Assembly (NCBI GenBank): GCA_016296205.1
Contig: JAEDJS010000021.1
Coordinates: 1-28,931 of the forward strand
Reading direction: 5' to 3'
Origin: Treponema sp.
Lineage (GTDB): Bacteria; Spirochaetota; Spirochaetia; Treponematales; Treponemataceae
Length of the DNA stretch: 28,931 nucleotides
The translations under genes were made by a program, and so were the position numbers. Shown piece after piece: positions 20,361 to 28,924 of the stretch. The stretch's first letter is position 1. The number at the start of each line of letters is the position of its first letter. Under the pieces are notes generated by a model. The model did no database searches. It had not been told where the DNA came from and worked only from the letters and a program-made list of their open reading frames with translations.

Positions 20361-23157
20361 AATATTCTGTAATCCGTAAAAAATCCTGAGCAGTTGCATT
20401 GTCTACTGTAAGATAATCTTCAAGATATTGAGCTGGATTGTTCTGGTATTTTATACCTTTTTGAATAAGAAAAGCCGTTCCTTCATTTGTACTTGTTGAA
20501 GAAAGATTTTTTTCTATCCAGTTGTTTTTTATTTTATCAAGCAGTTCTTTTGTTTCTGTTGAATCTTCCAGTTGGTTTTTTAGTTTGCTCAATGCTTTTT
20601 GATATGCAGGCAAAACTTTTTGGGTGTACATAATATTGTCTGCCTGAATGTAAGGTGCATGAAAAATTGAATCTGCTTCTCCGTAACTTGTTGTAAAATT
20701 ATCACCTAATTCTTCCTGGAATTTTTCTGCAAGAATATCAAGTGCTGCATTAAACAGAACAATATCTTCTGCCTGGTGAGGACCGTTAAAATAAAACTGT
20801 ACCGGATCAAAAAATTCTTCTGTAGGAATTAATACCGGAACATCTGGACCTGCCATTTCTGCTGGCATATCTGTAGTGTATGTATGATGAAGTCTAATCC
20901 GCAAGCTTAATGGAGCAACGTCTCTGTTAACTTCAGGGAATTCAAATTTAAAATTCTGTGCACGGAGTTTTCCAAAAGTTTTTTCACTTTCTTTTAATGC
21001 AGTTTCTAAATCAATGTCTCCTGCAAAAACAAGATTGTACAACTGGGCATTCAGAAGCTGGGTGTAAGTTAATGATATTGAATTAAAATCTGTGTTCTGA
21101 AGAATATTTGAATTTGCATCAAAAAGTTTTTCAAATTCTGTTCCCTGGAAAATAGCATTTTTCCCAGCACATTCCATCTGGTATGAAAGAGATGATGTTT
21201 TTAAATTCCACTGATACTTCTGTTCGTATACAAGATTGTCGGCTGTTACTGGAGAAATTTCTCCGAACAGAATTGCGTTGCTGGCTGCAAGAAGTACTTG
21301 GGGAACGTCATCTTTAAAACAGTTCACTGTAATTGTTGATGAGGTTTCATCTGTCCAGGCCTGGATATCTGTGCTTCCACTAAATGCATTGGACTGCCGC
21401 ATAAAAGAAATTTCTTCTGCCATGCTGCTGGCAAAGGCGTTGATTAAAACTGTCCGCAAAAAACGCTGATCTTCTGGCGAAGAGGTTTCTCCACCTTTGA
21501 TTCCAATAGAAACAAGAACAGTTTTGCTCTGGTTATTATTTTTTACAGTAACAGGAATTTTGTTTTTTAATTCTCCCCATTTAATGGAACTGATGTTTTT
21601 ATCGTAGAAAATTTTTGCACTAGAAAAATTGCTGGTATTACTTTTTTCTTTTGCAGTTGAATTTTCTGTATCCCAATTGTTTTCAAATATCATTTTACGG
21701 TTTATTTCATCTGCATACCATGATGCATTTTTTTTAGTTACCAGCTGGTATCCGTTATTTTTAAATTGATTTTCCTGGGCACTGTACACATCCGGATGAA
21801 CAAGTAAAAACTGGAAAGGTTCTTCCGATTGAACTGCATCAAAAACAGATTCAAGTGATTCAGAGTGAATTAATTCAACTGTGTCTCTGAATTTTTGCTC
21901 AAGAACAGCACCGTCTGTAATATTTTCCAAAGCCCAGTAATCAGAAAGCAGCCGCATGTAACTGGATGTGTTCCCCTGGGACGTGTGGAATTTTGTTTCA
22001 ATTAAATTCTGGCTGGCAAAATAATCTTGAATTGTAAGTTTTGCACTCTCTTTTGATTTTTGCAAAAAAAGTTCTGCCTGCTGGACGATGCTGGAATTTT
22101 TCTGCAGTTTTGATTTTGTTGATTTATCGTCGATGAATGAATATGGTTCTTCCATAAGTGCCTGTAAAATCAATCTTGTGCTTCCATTTTTTCTGGCACT
22201 GGCGGCTGTCAGATAATCAGCGGAGCGCAGAGCAAGTAGTGGTTCTTTTAAAAGATTTTTTTTGTAAGGAGAAAAATCGCTTGTAAAACTTGCGGCAATT
22301 AAATCGGCCTGACTTGGATTAAGATTTTTCCATTGCAAAATAATCTGTGTAATCTCTTTAGAAAATCCGTCGTCACAAAGAACAAATTTTTTGTGAAGAT
22401 TGGCTGGAAGCTTTTGGGATTTTTCTGATTGATTATAGTTTGAACCCATTTTCCAGCTTGCAAAATATTTTTCTACAGTTGAATAAGCTTTGCCTGCATC
22501 AATATTTCCGCTTATAAAAAAAGCACTGTTTTGCGGAATGTAAAAACTGTTTTGAATTTTTACAAGTGTTGTGCGAACCTCTGGAATTGTGCTGTTTGAA
22601 AAAATTGCTGGAATAATTCCACTGTCCTGTTTCCATGGTTCCTGACTAAAAACTCGAGAGTCTATGGCACTGTTCAGAAATCCAGTTGTTGTTGCTTCAT
22701 AATCCGAAACTTGATTTTTCATTTTACTGTATTCTTTTTGAATTGCTGCATCGGAAAATTTGGGATTTAGTGCAAGCTGTGCAAAAGTTTTTATTGCTTC
22801 TTCAAATTTTATTGGTGTAACTTCTGTTGTAAATGTTGCGCTGTCTGCATTACAGGAAGATGTAATTTTTTTTGCTGTTTTTGAATTTAAAGAACTTGTG
22901 AACAGATTAGAATATAGAGGAATAAATCCAGCATCTTTTGGAGATTGGCTGGAAAATCCAGCTTTTACTGCCAGTTCAATTCGTGTCATAGCCTGAGTAT
23001 TGTCTTCTTTTACAAAAACAGTCAGACCGTTTTCTAAAGTGAATATTCTGAGTGCAGATGAGTTGTCTGAATCTGATTTTGTTTCCTGTGAAAAAACTTG
23101 ACTTGAAATCAACATGCAAATAAGAATCAAATTTATTAATCTAAATCTAAACTTCAT
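20314..23157 (-). CDS. Exported M16-family (insulinase-like) protein without the zinc motif
   Basis: I place the start at ATG 23157, not further upstream: a signal peptide (MKFRFRLINLILICMLISSQ, then VFS) begins there, and the divergent promoters lie just beyond it. The 947-residue product has the tandem-domain layout of M16 metallopeptidases. The first domain opens with FTLENGLTVFVKEDN and ELAVKAGFSSQSPKDAG, a second begins near VSIGIKGGETSSPEDQ, and FQEELGDNFTTSYGEAD is the usual C-terminal strand. The zinc-binding HxxEH expected at 80-84 reads PLYSN, and no HxxEH is found elsewhere, so peptidase activity is unlikely. It may be a periplasmic structural or partner subunit, like the non-catalytic members of M16 pairs. 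It overlaps the cyclo-ligase gene by 47 bases at its 3' end. Confidence 0.8.
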   Translation of the reverse strand: MKFRFRLINLILICMLISSQVFSQETKSDSDNSSALRIFTLENGLTVFVKEDNTQAMTRIELAVKAGFSSQSPKDAGFIPLYSNLFTSSLNSKTAKKITSSCNADSATFTTEVTPIKFEEAIKTFAQLALNPKFSDAAIQKEYSKMKNQVSDYEATTTGFLNSAIDSRVFSQEPWKQDSGIIPAIFSNSTIPEVRTTLVKIQNSFYIPQNSAFFISGNIDAGKAYSTVEKYFASWKMGSNYNQSEKSQKLPANLHKKFVLCDDGFSKEITQIILQWKNLNPSQADLIAASFTSDFSPYKKNLLKEPLLALRSADYLTAASARKNGSTRLILQALMEEPYSFIDDKSTKSKLQKNSSIVQQAELFLQKSKESAKLTIQDYFASQNLIETKFHTSQGNTSSYMRLLSDYWALENITDGAVLEQKFRDTVELIHSESLESVFDAVQSEEPFQFLLVHPDVYSAQENQFKNNGYQLVTKKNASWYADEINRKMIFENNWDTENSTAKEKSNTSNFSSAKIFYDKNISSIKWGELKNKIPVTVKNNNQSKTVLVSIGIKGGETSSPEDQRFLRTVLINAFASSMAEEISFMRQSNAFSGSTDIQAWTDETSSTITVNCFKDDVPQVLLAASNAILFGEISPVTADNLVYEQKYQWNLKTSSLSYQMECAGKNAIFQGTEFEKLFDANSNILQNTDFNSISLTYTQLLNAQLYNLVFAGDIDLETALKESEKTFGKLRAQNFKFEFPEVNRDVAPLSLRIRLHHTYTTDMPAEMAGPDVPVLIPTEEFFDPVQFYFNGPHQAEDIVLFNAALDILAEKFQEELGDNFTTSYGEADSIFHAPYIQADNIMYTQKVLPAYQKALSKLKNQLEDSTETKELLDKIKNNWIEKNLSSTSTNEGTAFLIQKGIKYQNNPAQYLEDYLTVDNATAQDFLRITEYFTADPVLKIYSRDSR

Positions 23158-23163
23158 GCTTCC

Positions 23164-23192
23164 ATTATATTGATATTGCGTTTTAAATTCAA
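23164..23192 (-). promoter_or_regulatory. Promoter of the M16-like gene
   Basis: On the minus strand TTGAAT (23192-23187), a 17-bp spacer and TATAAT (23169-23164). The expected start is at about 23157, the A of the ATG itself, which predicts a leaderless message. A GGAAG lies only three bases before the ATG, too close for a normal ribosome site. Confidence 0.55.
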
Positions 23193-23204
23193 ACTGTTTA
23201 TAAT
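23176..23204 (+). promoter_or_regulatory. Promoter of the DUF4954-leuA operon
   Basis: TTGCGT (23176-23181), a 17-bp spacer and TATAAT (23199-23204). It overlaps the divergent M16 promoter, so the two may compete. The start near 23211 supports the ATG at 23240 over an upstream TTG at 23207. Confidence 0.55.
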
Positions 23205-23239
23205 AATTGAAGAAAAATATCAAAAAATTGGGGTGCAGA

Positions 23240-25474
23240 ATGTCTGTTGTTACACTTCTTGATGATACTAAAAAATTCTTGAGCGAAGAAAAAATTCCTT
23301 CAAAATATCTGGAAGGCAAACGTCATTTAACTGCAAAAGAAGTCTACACTCTTATTTCTAATAGAAATGTTTCCAGCGATCCGGACTGGCAGAATGTTTG
23401 GGTAAGCAGCAAAGAAGGTGAATTTTGTGCAGAACAGATTTCTCAAAGTGAATTTTATGGCTGCGTAGTTTTAGGAGCAATCAGACCGGCAACTCTTAAA
23501 TATCATGATCTGGAATTAAAAACAGGTATCTTTAGAAGTTTTCTGGAAAATGTTGTAATTGGTGATGACTGTGTTGTAAGAAATGTAAGTTATCTTTCAA
23601 ATTATATTCTGGAAGACAGAGTTTTACTTTTTAATATTCAGGAAATGACCTGTACAAATCATGCAAAATTCGGAGAGGGGATTTTAAAAGAAGGTGAATC
23701 GGAAAGTAACCGCATCTGGATTGGTGTTGGCAACGAAAATGATGGCCGCTCTATTCTTCCTTTTGAAAACATGATTCCCGCTGATGCATTCTTATGGAGT
23801 CGTTACCGCGAAGATACAGAATTGATGCAGCGGTTCATTGAACTCACAGAATCAAATAATACTAAGAAACTTGATACAATTGGTTTTGTTGGCCACGATG
23901 CTGTTATTAAAAACAGTACTTTGTTAAAGGATGCAAAAATCGGGCCTCACGCATATATTAAAGGCGCATTCAAATTAAAAAATATTACAGTTCTTTCAAG
24001 CTATGAAGAAGAAAGTCAGATTGGCGAAGGTGTTGAACTTGTAAACGGAATAATGGGTTATGGAAGCCGAATATTTTATCAGGCGGTTGCAGTTAGATTT
24101 GTTATTGGCAGAAACTGTCAGTTAAAGTACGGCGCAAGACTTTTGAATTCTGTCCTTGGTGATAATTCAACTGTTTCCTGCTGTGAAATGCTTAACAATC
24201 TTGTGTTCCCGTTCCACGAGCAGCATCATAATTCATCTTTTCTTATTGCTTCCACTGTTCTTGGTCAGAGTAATATTGCATCGGGAGCCACAATTGGCAG
24301 TAACCATAACAGTCGTTCCCCTGATGGAGAAATGTATGCAGGTCGTGGATTCTGGCCTGGGCTTTGCAGTGATTTTAAACATAATTCAAAATTTGCATCT
24401 TTTGTTCTTGTTAGCAAGGGAAGTTATCAGAATGAGTTGAATGTTACTTACCCATTTTCTCTTGTGTCTGCCTGTACAAAAGATAATACTATTCACATTC
24501 TTCCCGCTTACTGGTTTTTGTATAATATGTTTGCTATTGCCAGAAACAGTTCAAAATTTCAGAAACGGGATAAAAGGTTTGTAAAAGTTCAGCATATAGA
24601 AACAAATCCGCTGGCACCAGATACAATGCAGGAATGTCTTGAAGCAACTACCAGGTTGATTGAACTTACCGCAAGATTTCTTAAGCTTAATGATGAAGAA
24701 ACTGCAAAGTATACAATTTATGATGATAATCCGGAATTGCATAATGAATACAGAGCAAAAGCACGAAGCGCAGTAACAGAAGAAGAGTTACTGCAGGTGG
24801 CAAAAGATTATCTTCACAGGTGCGGCTCTTCAAAAATTCTTCTTGTTGATGACCGATGTCAGAAGAAATTTGGTTCTGTAATTTATAAACCGGTTGAAGG
24901 CTATAGAGAATATATAAAGATTGCAAAATATTATGCAGTAAGCTGTCTTATTGAATGGTGTGAAAAAAATAATAAATGGTCTATGAGCATGGAGGATTTT
25001 AGAACTGTAGAAGAATATCCTCTTTACAAGAAGTGGCTTAATGCAGGCGGTCAGGTTATTCCGGAAGAGAAAATTTTCACTTTGTTTGAAATGATAAAAA
25101 ACGGTCAGATTAACAGCTGGGACCAGGTTCATGGTTTTTATGACAAATGCTTTAATGAATATACACATGATAAGGCTCGTGTTGCTTTGTATATTTTTGA
25201 AGAATTGTATTCAAAGAAAATTTCTGAGTTTACAAAAGAGGATTTCCTTGATATTAAAAAAGATGTAACTGCTGTTGCAATCAATATGCTTGAAGAAAGT
25301 ATTTCTACTAGAGAAAAGGATTATACAGATTTCTTTAGAACTATAACTTTTAGAAATAAAAAAGAAATGGAAGCTGTTCTTGGAACTGTTCAGAATAATT
25401 CATTCCTAAAAGAGCTGAGAGTTTCAACAGAAACATTTATAGACAAAGCAGATAAAATTTTTGCAACAATCTAA
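23240..25474 (+). CDS. DUF4954 protein with left-handed beta-helix repeats
   Basis: No reaction is known for this family. The start ATG at 23240 has GGGGTG eight bases upstream; a longer frame from TTG 23207 begins at the predicted transcription start and is rejected. The 744-residue product has hexapeptide-repeat stretches of the left-handed beta-helix type at about 70-140 (VVIGDDCVVRNVSYLSNYIL) and 215-405 (GFVGHDAVIKNSTLLKDAKI, VLGDNSTVSCCEML and VLGQSNIASGATIGSNH), as in acyl- and nucleotidyl-transferases. A helical C-terminal half follows. Sugar-nucleotide or acyl-transfer chemistry is a fair guess from the fold only. I recall DUF4954 proteins from spirochaetes and Bacteroidetes. leuA starts 18 bases after its stop, so the two are probably one transcript. 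Confidence 0.82.
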   Translation: MSVVTLLDDTKKFLSEEKIPSKYLEGKRHLTAKEVYTLISNRNVSSDPDWQNVWVSSKEGEFCAEQISQSEFYGCVVLGAIRPATLKYHDLELKTGIFRSFLENVVIGDDCVVRNVSYLSNYILEDRVLLFNIQEMTCTNHAKFGEGILKEGESESNRIWIGVGNENDGRSILPFENMIPADAFLWSRYREDTELMQRFIELTESNNTKKLDTIGFVGHDAVIKNSTLLKDAKIGPHAYIKGAFKLKNITVLSSYEEESQIGEGVELVNGIMGYGSRIFYQAVAVRFVIGRNCQLKYGARLLNSVLGDNSTVSCCEMLNNLVFPFHEQHHNSSFLIASTVLGQSNIASGATIGSNHNSRSPDGEMYAGRGFWPGLCSDFKHNSKFASFVLVSKGSYQNELNVTYPFSLVSACTKDNTIHILPAYWFLYNMFAIARNSSKFQKRDKRFVKVQHIETNPLAPDTMQECLEATTRLIELTARFLKLNDEETAKYTIYDDNPELHNEYRAKARSAVTEEELLQVAKDYLHRCGSSKILLVDDRCQKKFGSVIYKPVEGYREYIKIAKYYAVSCLIEWCEKNNKWSMSMEDFRTVEEYPLYKKWLNAGGQVIPEEKIFTLFEMIKNGQINSWDQVHGFYDKCFNEYTHDKARVALYIFEELYSKKISEFTKEDFLDIKKDVTAVAINMLEESISTREKDYTDFFRTITFRNKKEMEAVLGTVQNNSFLKELRVSTETFIDKADKIFATI

Positions 25475-25492
25475 TATTTTTGCAGGTAGAAA

Positions 25493-27160
25493 ATGATTTG
25501 TTCAGGAAAGTATAAACCGGTTAAAACAATTGAGCTGCCAACAAGAACATGGCCAGATAAAAAAATAAATAAAGCTCCAAAGTGGTGCAGTGTTGATTTG
25601 CGTGATGGAAATCAGGCTCTGGTAAACCCAATGGGAATTAATGCAAAGGTTGATTTTTTTGACATGCTGGTAAAAATCGGGTTTAAAGAAATTGAAGTTG
25701 GTTTTCCATCGGCAAGTACAACTGAATATAATTTTGTGCGGCGTCTGATTACAGAAAATAAAATTCCGGATGATGTTTCAATTCAGGTTTTGTGCCAGTC
25801 CCGGGAAGATTTGGTTTTAAAAACTTTAACCAGTGTGCGAGGGGCAAAGAATGTTATCTTTCACATTTATAATTCAACTTCACCTGCTCAGAGAAAATAC
25901 ACTTTTGGCCGGACTAAAGAACAGACCATTGAACTTGCTCGCGAAGGTGTGCGCTGTATAAAAAAATCTTTGAATGCACAGGAGTTGAGTCATATTCAAC
26001 TTGAATACTCCCCTGAAAGTTTTACAATGACAGAAATTGATTTTGCTCTTGAAATTTGTGAAGCTGTAAAAGAAGAATGGTTTAAAGATAACTGCAGTAC
26101 AAAGAAAATAATTTTTAATCTTCCTGCAACTGTTGAATGTTATATGCCAAATGTTTTTGCAGATCAGGTTGAATATTTTTCTACTCATATTTCTGAACGG
26201 GAAAAAGTTATCGTAAGCTTGCATAATCACAACGACCGTGGTGAAGGTGTTGCTAGCTGCGAAATGGGGTTGCTTGCCGGTGCAGAACGAGTTGAAGGCT
26301 GCCTCTTTGGAAATGGTGAACGCACTGGAAATCTTGATATTGTTAACTGTGCATTGAATATGTTTTCTACCGGAGTTGATCCTGAGCTTGATTTTTCTGA
26401 CCTTCCTCAAATTGCCTGCCAGTATGAAAAATTAACAGGAATGTTTATTCCACCTAGAACACCTTATGCCGGAGCTTTGGTATTTACTGCATTCAGTGGG
26501 GGCCATCAGGATGCAATTCGCAAAGGAATGAGTGCCCGTTCTGTAATGGATAAAAATGAACTTTGGGATGTTCCATATCTTTTGATAGATCCCCACGACA
26601 TTGGTCGTGAATATGAAGACATTATCAGAATCAACAGTCAGAGTGGTAAAGGTGGAGCGTCATTTGTTCTTGAAAACGATTATGGTATTTCAATTCCAAA
26701 AGCAATGCAGCCAGCTCTTGGCAACGTTGTTAAAAATTTTGCAGATTCTGTTCAGCGAGAAATCAGCAGTGCAGAAGTTTACAGGTTGTTTCAGAATCAG
26801 TGGATTACAAAACAGGATAAATTCCAGATTGTTGATATTGTTGAAACAAACCTTGATTCATCAAACGCAGAAGTTTCAAATGTTCGCGCAGTAGTTTGCA
26901 TTAACGGTCAGAATTATTCCATTGGTGATAAAGGAAACGGTCCATTGGATGCATTTTGTAACGCCCTTAAACAGACACCGGTTTGTGCATTCAACGTAAC
27001 AGCCTTCCATGAACATTCTGCCGGAGAAGGAACAAATTCCCTTGCCTTTGCTTATGTTCAGATTACAACTGAAAACGGAGAAAAATTCTGGGGTGTTGGA
27101 AAAAGTACAAGCATTGGTAGAGCCGGTATTGCAGCAGTGGCCAGCGCATTGAATCAGTAA
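25493..27160 (+). CDS. leuA: 2-isopropylmalate synthase, long (type 2) form
   Basis: The enzyme condenses acetyl-CoA with 2-oxoisovalerate, the first committed step to leucine, in the cytoplasm. The TIM barrel contains CSVDLRDGNQALVNPMG (about 32-48, first metal and substrate motif), EVGFPSAS and HNHNDRG (244-250, the metal-binding HxH). The C-terminal LeuA regulatory domain (about 425-555, ending STSIGRAGIAAVASALNQ) normally binds leucine for feedback inhibition. At 555 residues with a WCSVDLRDGNQAL start it belongs with the yeast/actinobacterial-type LeuA rather than the roughly 510-residue enterobacterial type. The ribosome site is AGGT. No leuB, leuC or leuD is in the window, so whether a full pathway exists is unknown. 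It follows the DUF4954 gene by 18 bases. Confidence 0.93.
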   Translation: MICSGKYKPVKTIELPTRTWPDKKINKAPKWCSVDLRDGNQALVNPMGINAKVDFFDMLVKIGFKEIEVGFPSASTTEYNFVRRLITENKIPDDVSIQVLCQSREDLVLKTLTSVRGAKNVIFHIYNSTSPAQRKYTFGRTKEQTIELAREGVRCIKKSLNAQELSHIQLEYSPESFTMTEIDFALEICEAVKEEWFKDNCSTKKIIFNLPATVECYMPNVFADQVEYFSTHISEREKVIVSLHNHNDRGEGVASCEMGLLAGAERVEGCLFGNGERTGNLDIVNCALNMFSTGVDPELDFSDLPQIACQYEKLTGMFIPPRTPYAGALVFTAFSGGHQDAIRKGMSARSVMDKNELWDVPYLLIDPHDIGREYEDIIRINSQSGKGGASFVLENDYGISIPKAMQPALGNVVKNFADSVQREISSAEVYRLFQNQWITKQDKFQIVDIVETNLDSSNAEVSNVRAVVCINGQNYSIGDKGNGPLDAFCNALKQTPVCAFNVTAFHEHSAGEGTNSLAFAYVQITTENGEKFWGVGKSTSIGRAGIAAVASALNQ

Positions 27161-27177
27161 AACCTTGCTTTAGTTGA

Positions 27178-27206
27178 TTGAAACAAAGTGTTAATATCAA
27201 TATAAT
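27178..27206 (+). promoter_or_regulatory. Promoter of gltX
   Basis: TTGAAA (27178-27183), a 17-bp spacer and TATAAT (27201-27206). The start near 27213 leaves a leader of about 33 bases with TAGAGGT as ribosome site. Confidence 0.75.
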
Positions 27207-27245
27207 GGAATTTAATTTGTAAATAATTTTTTAGAGGTAAAATAA

Positions 27246-28820
27246 ATGTCTGATGAAGTAAGAGTTCGTTATGCTCCATCTCCAACTGGAATGCAGCACA
27301 TTGGTGGTGTTCGTACAGCACTTTTTAATTATTTGTATGCTCGCTCAAAAGGTGGAAAATTTATTCTCCGTCTTGAAGATACAGACCGTACTCGTTTTGA
27401 TGAAAAATATGTTCAGAATTTGTACGACACAATGGACTGGCTGGGAATCGACTGGGATGAAGGCGGCAAAAAGGGTGGTGAATATGGCCCTTATGTTCAG
27501 AGTGAACGATTTGATCTTTATAAAAAATATGCAATGCAGTTGATAGAAAAGGGTGAAGCATATTACTGTTTCTGTGATGCTGAACGCCTTGAACGCATCC
27601 GTAAAATTCAGACAGACAATAAGATGGCTCCTGGTTATGACCGCAACTGCCGCCACCTTACTCCTGAAGAAGTAAAAGCAAATCTTGATGCTGGCAAACC
27701 TTATGTTATTCGTCTTAAGGTTCCACTTGAAGGAGAAACAAAATTCTCTGATCATCTTCTTGGTGATATTACATGGAAAAATGAAGATATTTCTCCTGAT
27801 CCAGTTTTGCTTAAGAGTGATGGATTTCCAACTTATCACCTTGCAAACATTGTTGATGACCACATGATGAAGATTAGTCACGTTATGCGCGCTCAGGAAT
27901 GGATTCCTTCTACTCCACTGCATGTTCAGATGTACCGATCATTTGGATGGCAACATCCGGAATTCTGCCACCTGCCAATGGTTAACGGAAGCGACGGTAA
28001 GAAACTTTCAAAACGTCACGGTTCAACTTCTTTGAATGAATTCCGTGCACGTGGTTATCTTCCACAGGCAATTGTAAACTATGTGGCACTTCTTGGCTGT
28101 TCTTACGAAGACGGTCGTGATATGTATACTCTCGAAGAACTTGGAAAACTTTTTAAGCTTGAACACTTAAACAAGGCTCCTGCTGTATTCGATTATAAAA
28201 AACTTGAATGGTACAACGGTCAGTATATCCGGGCACTTACAGATGAACAGCTTTACCAGTGGACACTTCCATTCATTACTGGCACAGGTGATGCAACATT
28301 GGAAATCAATCCGGAAAATCCACAGCCAAAACCAAAGGTTGGTCCTGAATATTCAGGTGTTGCTCTTGGGGATGACGGGGAACCTGTTTGTGTTGATGCT
28401 TCAATGAATATGTCAAGTGCAGACGTTAAGAAAAAATTGCTTGAAGTTATGCCGTTGATTAAAGAACGCTTGCACTTCCTTACTGATGCTGCAGAAATGG
28501 TTCACTTCCTGTTTACAGAACCAGCAGTTCCTCCAAAGGCAGAAATTATTCCTAAGAAACTTGATGAAGCAAAGACAAAAGAAGTTTTGCAGGCTTCAGT
28601 TGAATTTATTAAAGCTCTTCCAAATCTTGATCACGAAGCCAGTGAAGAACTTGCCCGTTCAACTGCAGAAAAAATGGGGATTAAACTTGGTGACTTTATG
28701 ATGCCAATCCGTATGGCAGTTACAGGAAGCCGTGTTAGTCCACCTCTTATGGGTTCAATTTTAATTCTCGGTGTAGAAAAATCAATTGAACGGGTAAACA
28801 GAACTTTGGCTGCTTTCTAG
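27246..28820 (+). CDS. gltX: Glutamyl-tRNA synthetase
   Basis: This class I synthetase charges tRNA-Glu (and tRNA-Gln where the amidotransferase route is used). The Rossmann fold has the HIGH motif in YAPSPTGMQHIGGVRTAL (HIGG at 18-21) and KMSKR as KKLSKRHGS (about 252-260). A zinc-binding set is visible in the connecting domain: CFCDAE near 108-113 and NCRHL near 134-138. The helical anticodon-binding domain contains an insert of about 35 residues (near 355-395, Pro/Gly-rich, around INPENPQPKPKVGPEYSG) that I do not see in standard bacterial enzymes. At 524 residues it is longer than the usual 470-490. It has its own promoter and ends 17 bases before the inverted repeat at the right edge. 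Confidence 0.97.
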   Translation: MSDEVRVRYAPSPTGMQHIGGVRTALFNYLYARSKGGKFILRLEDTDRTRFDEKYVQNLYDTMDWLGIDWDEGGKKGGEYGPYVQSERFDLYKKYAMQLIEKGEAYYCFCDAERLERIRKIQTDNKMAPGYDRNCRHLTPEEVKANLDAGKPYVIRLKVPLEGETKFSDHLLGDITWKNEDISPDPVLLKSDGFPTYHLANIVDDHMMKISHVMRAQEWIPSTPLHVQMYRSFGWQHPEFCHLPMVNGSDGKKLSKRHGSTSLNEFRARGYLPQAIVNYVALLGCSYEDGRDMYTLEELGKLFKLEHLNKAPAVFDYKKLEWYNGQYIRALTDEQLYQWTLPFITGTGDATLEINPENPQPKPKVGPEYSGVALGDDGEPVCVDASMNMSSADVKKKLLEVMPLIKERLHFLTDAAEMVHFLFTEPAVPPKAEIIPKKLDEAKTKEVLQASVEFIKALPNLDHEASEELARSTAEKMGIKLGDFMMPIRMAVTGSRVSPPLMGSILILGVEKSIERVNRTLAAF

Positions 28821-28837
28821 TATTGCAGACTTTATGT

Positions 28838-28924
28838 AAAAAAGGGGCTGTCCAATAAGTCCTGTCATGCTGAATTTATTTCAGAATGACAGAGGCTTAA
28901 TTCTTTTGGGACAGCCCCTTTTTT
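28838..28924. terminator. Long inverted repeat, likely gltX terminator and MITE-like
   Basis: The outer arms AAAAAAGGGGCTGTCC (28838-28853) and GGACAGCCCCTTTTTT (28909-28924) are perfect complements of 16 bases. Inside them TAAGT-CCTGTCAT-G-CTGAA pairs with TTCAG-A-ATGACAGAGGCTTA with small bulges, giving an almost continuous 87-base hairpin. The T run on the plus strand fits Rho-independent termination of gltX. The A run on the left would serve the other strand equally. The inner core resembles the repeats at the left edge of the window, and the perfect ends look like terminal inverted repeats of a small non-coding mobile element. No transposase or clear target duplication is visible. Confidence 0.8.

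Noticed and set aside
23207..23239. TTG start for the DUF4954 protein
   Set aside because: It sits at the predicted transcription start without a ribosome site; ATG 23240 has GGGGTG at a good distance.
23158..23319. N-terminal extension of the M16-like protein
   Set aside because: The extra 54 residues precede an internal signal peptide, cross the promoter and run into the divergent gene. The start at 23157 explains all of these.
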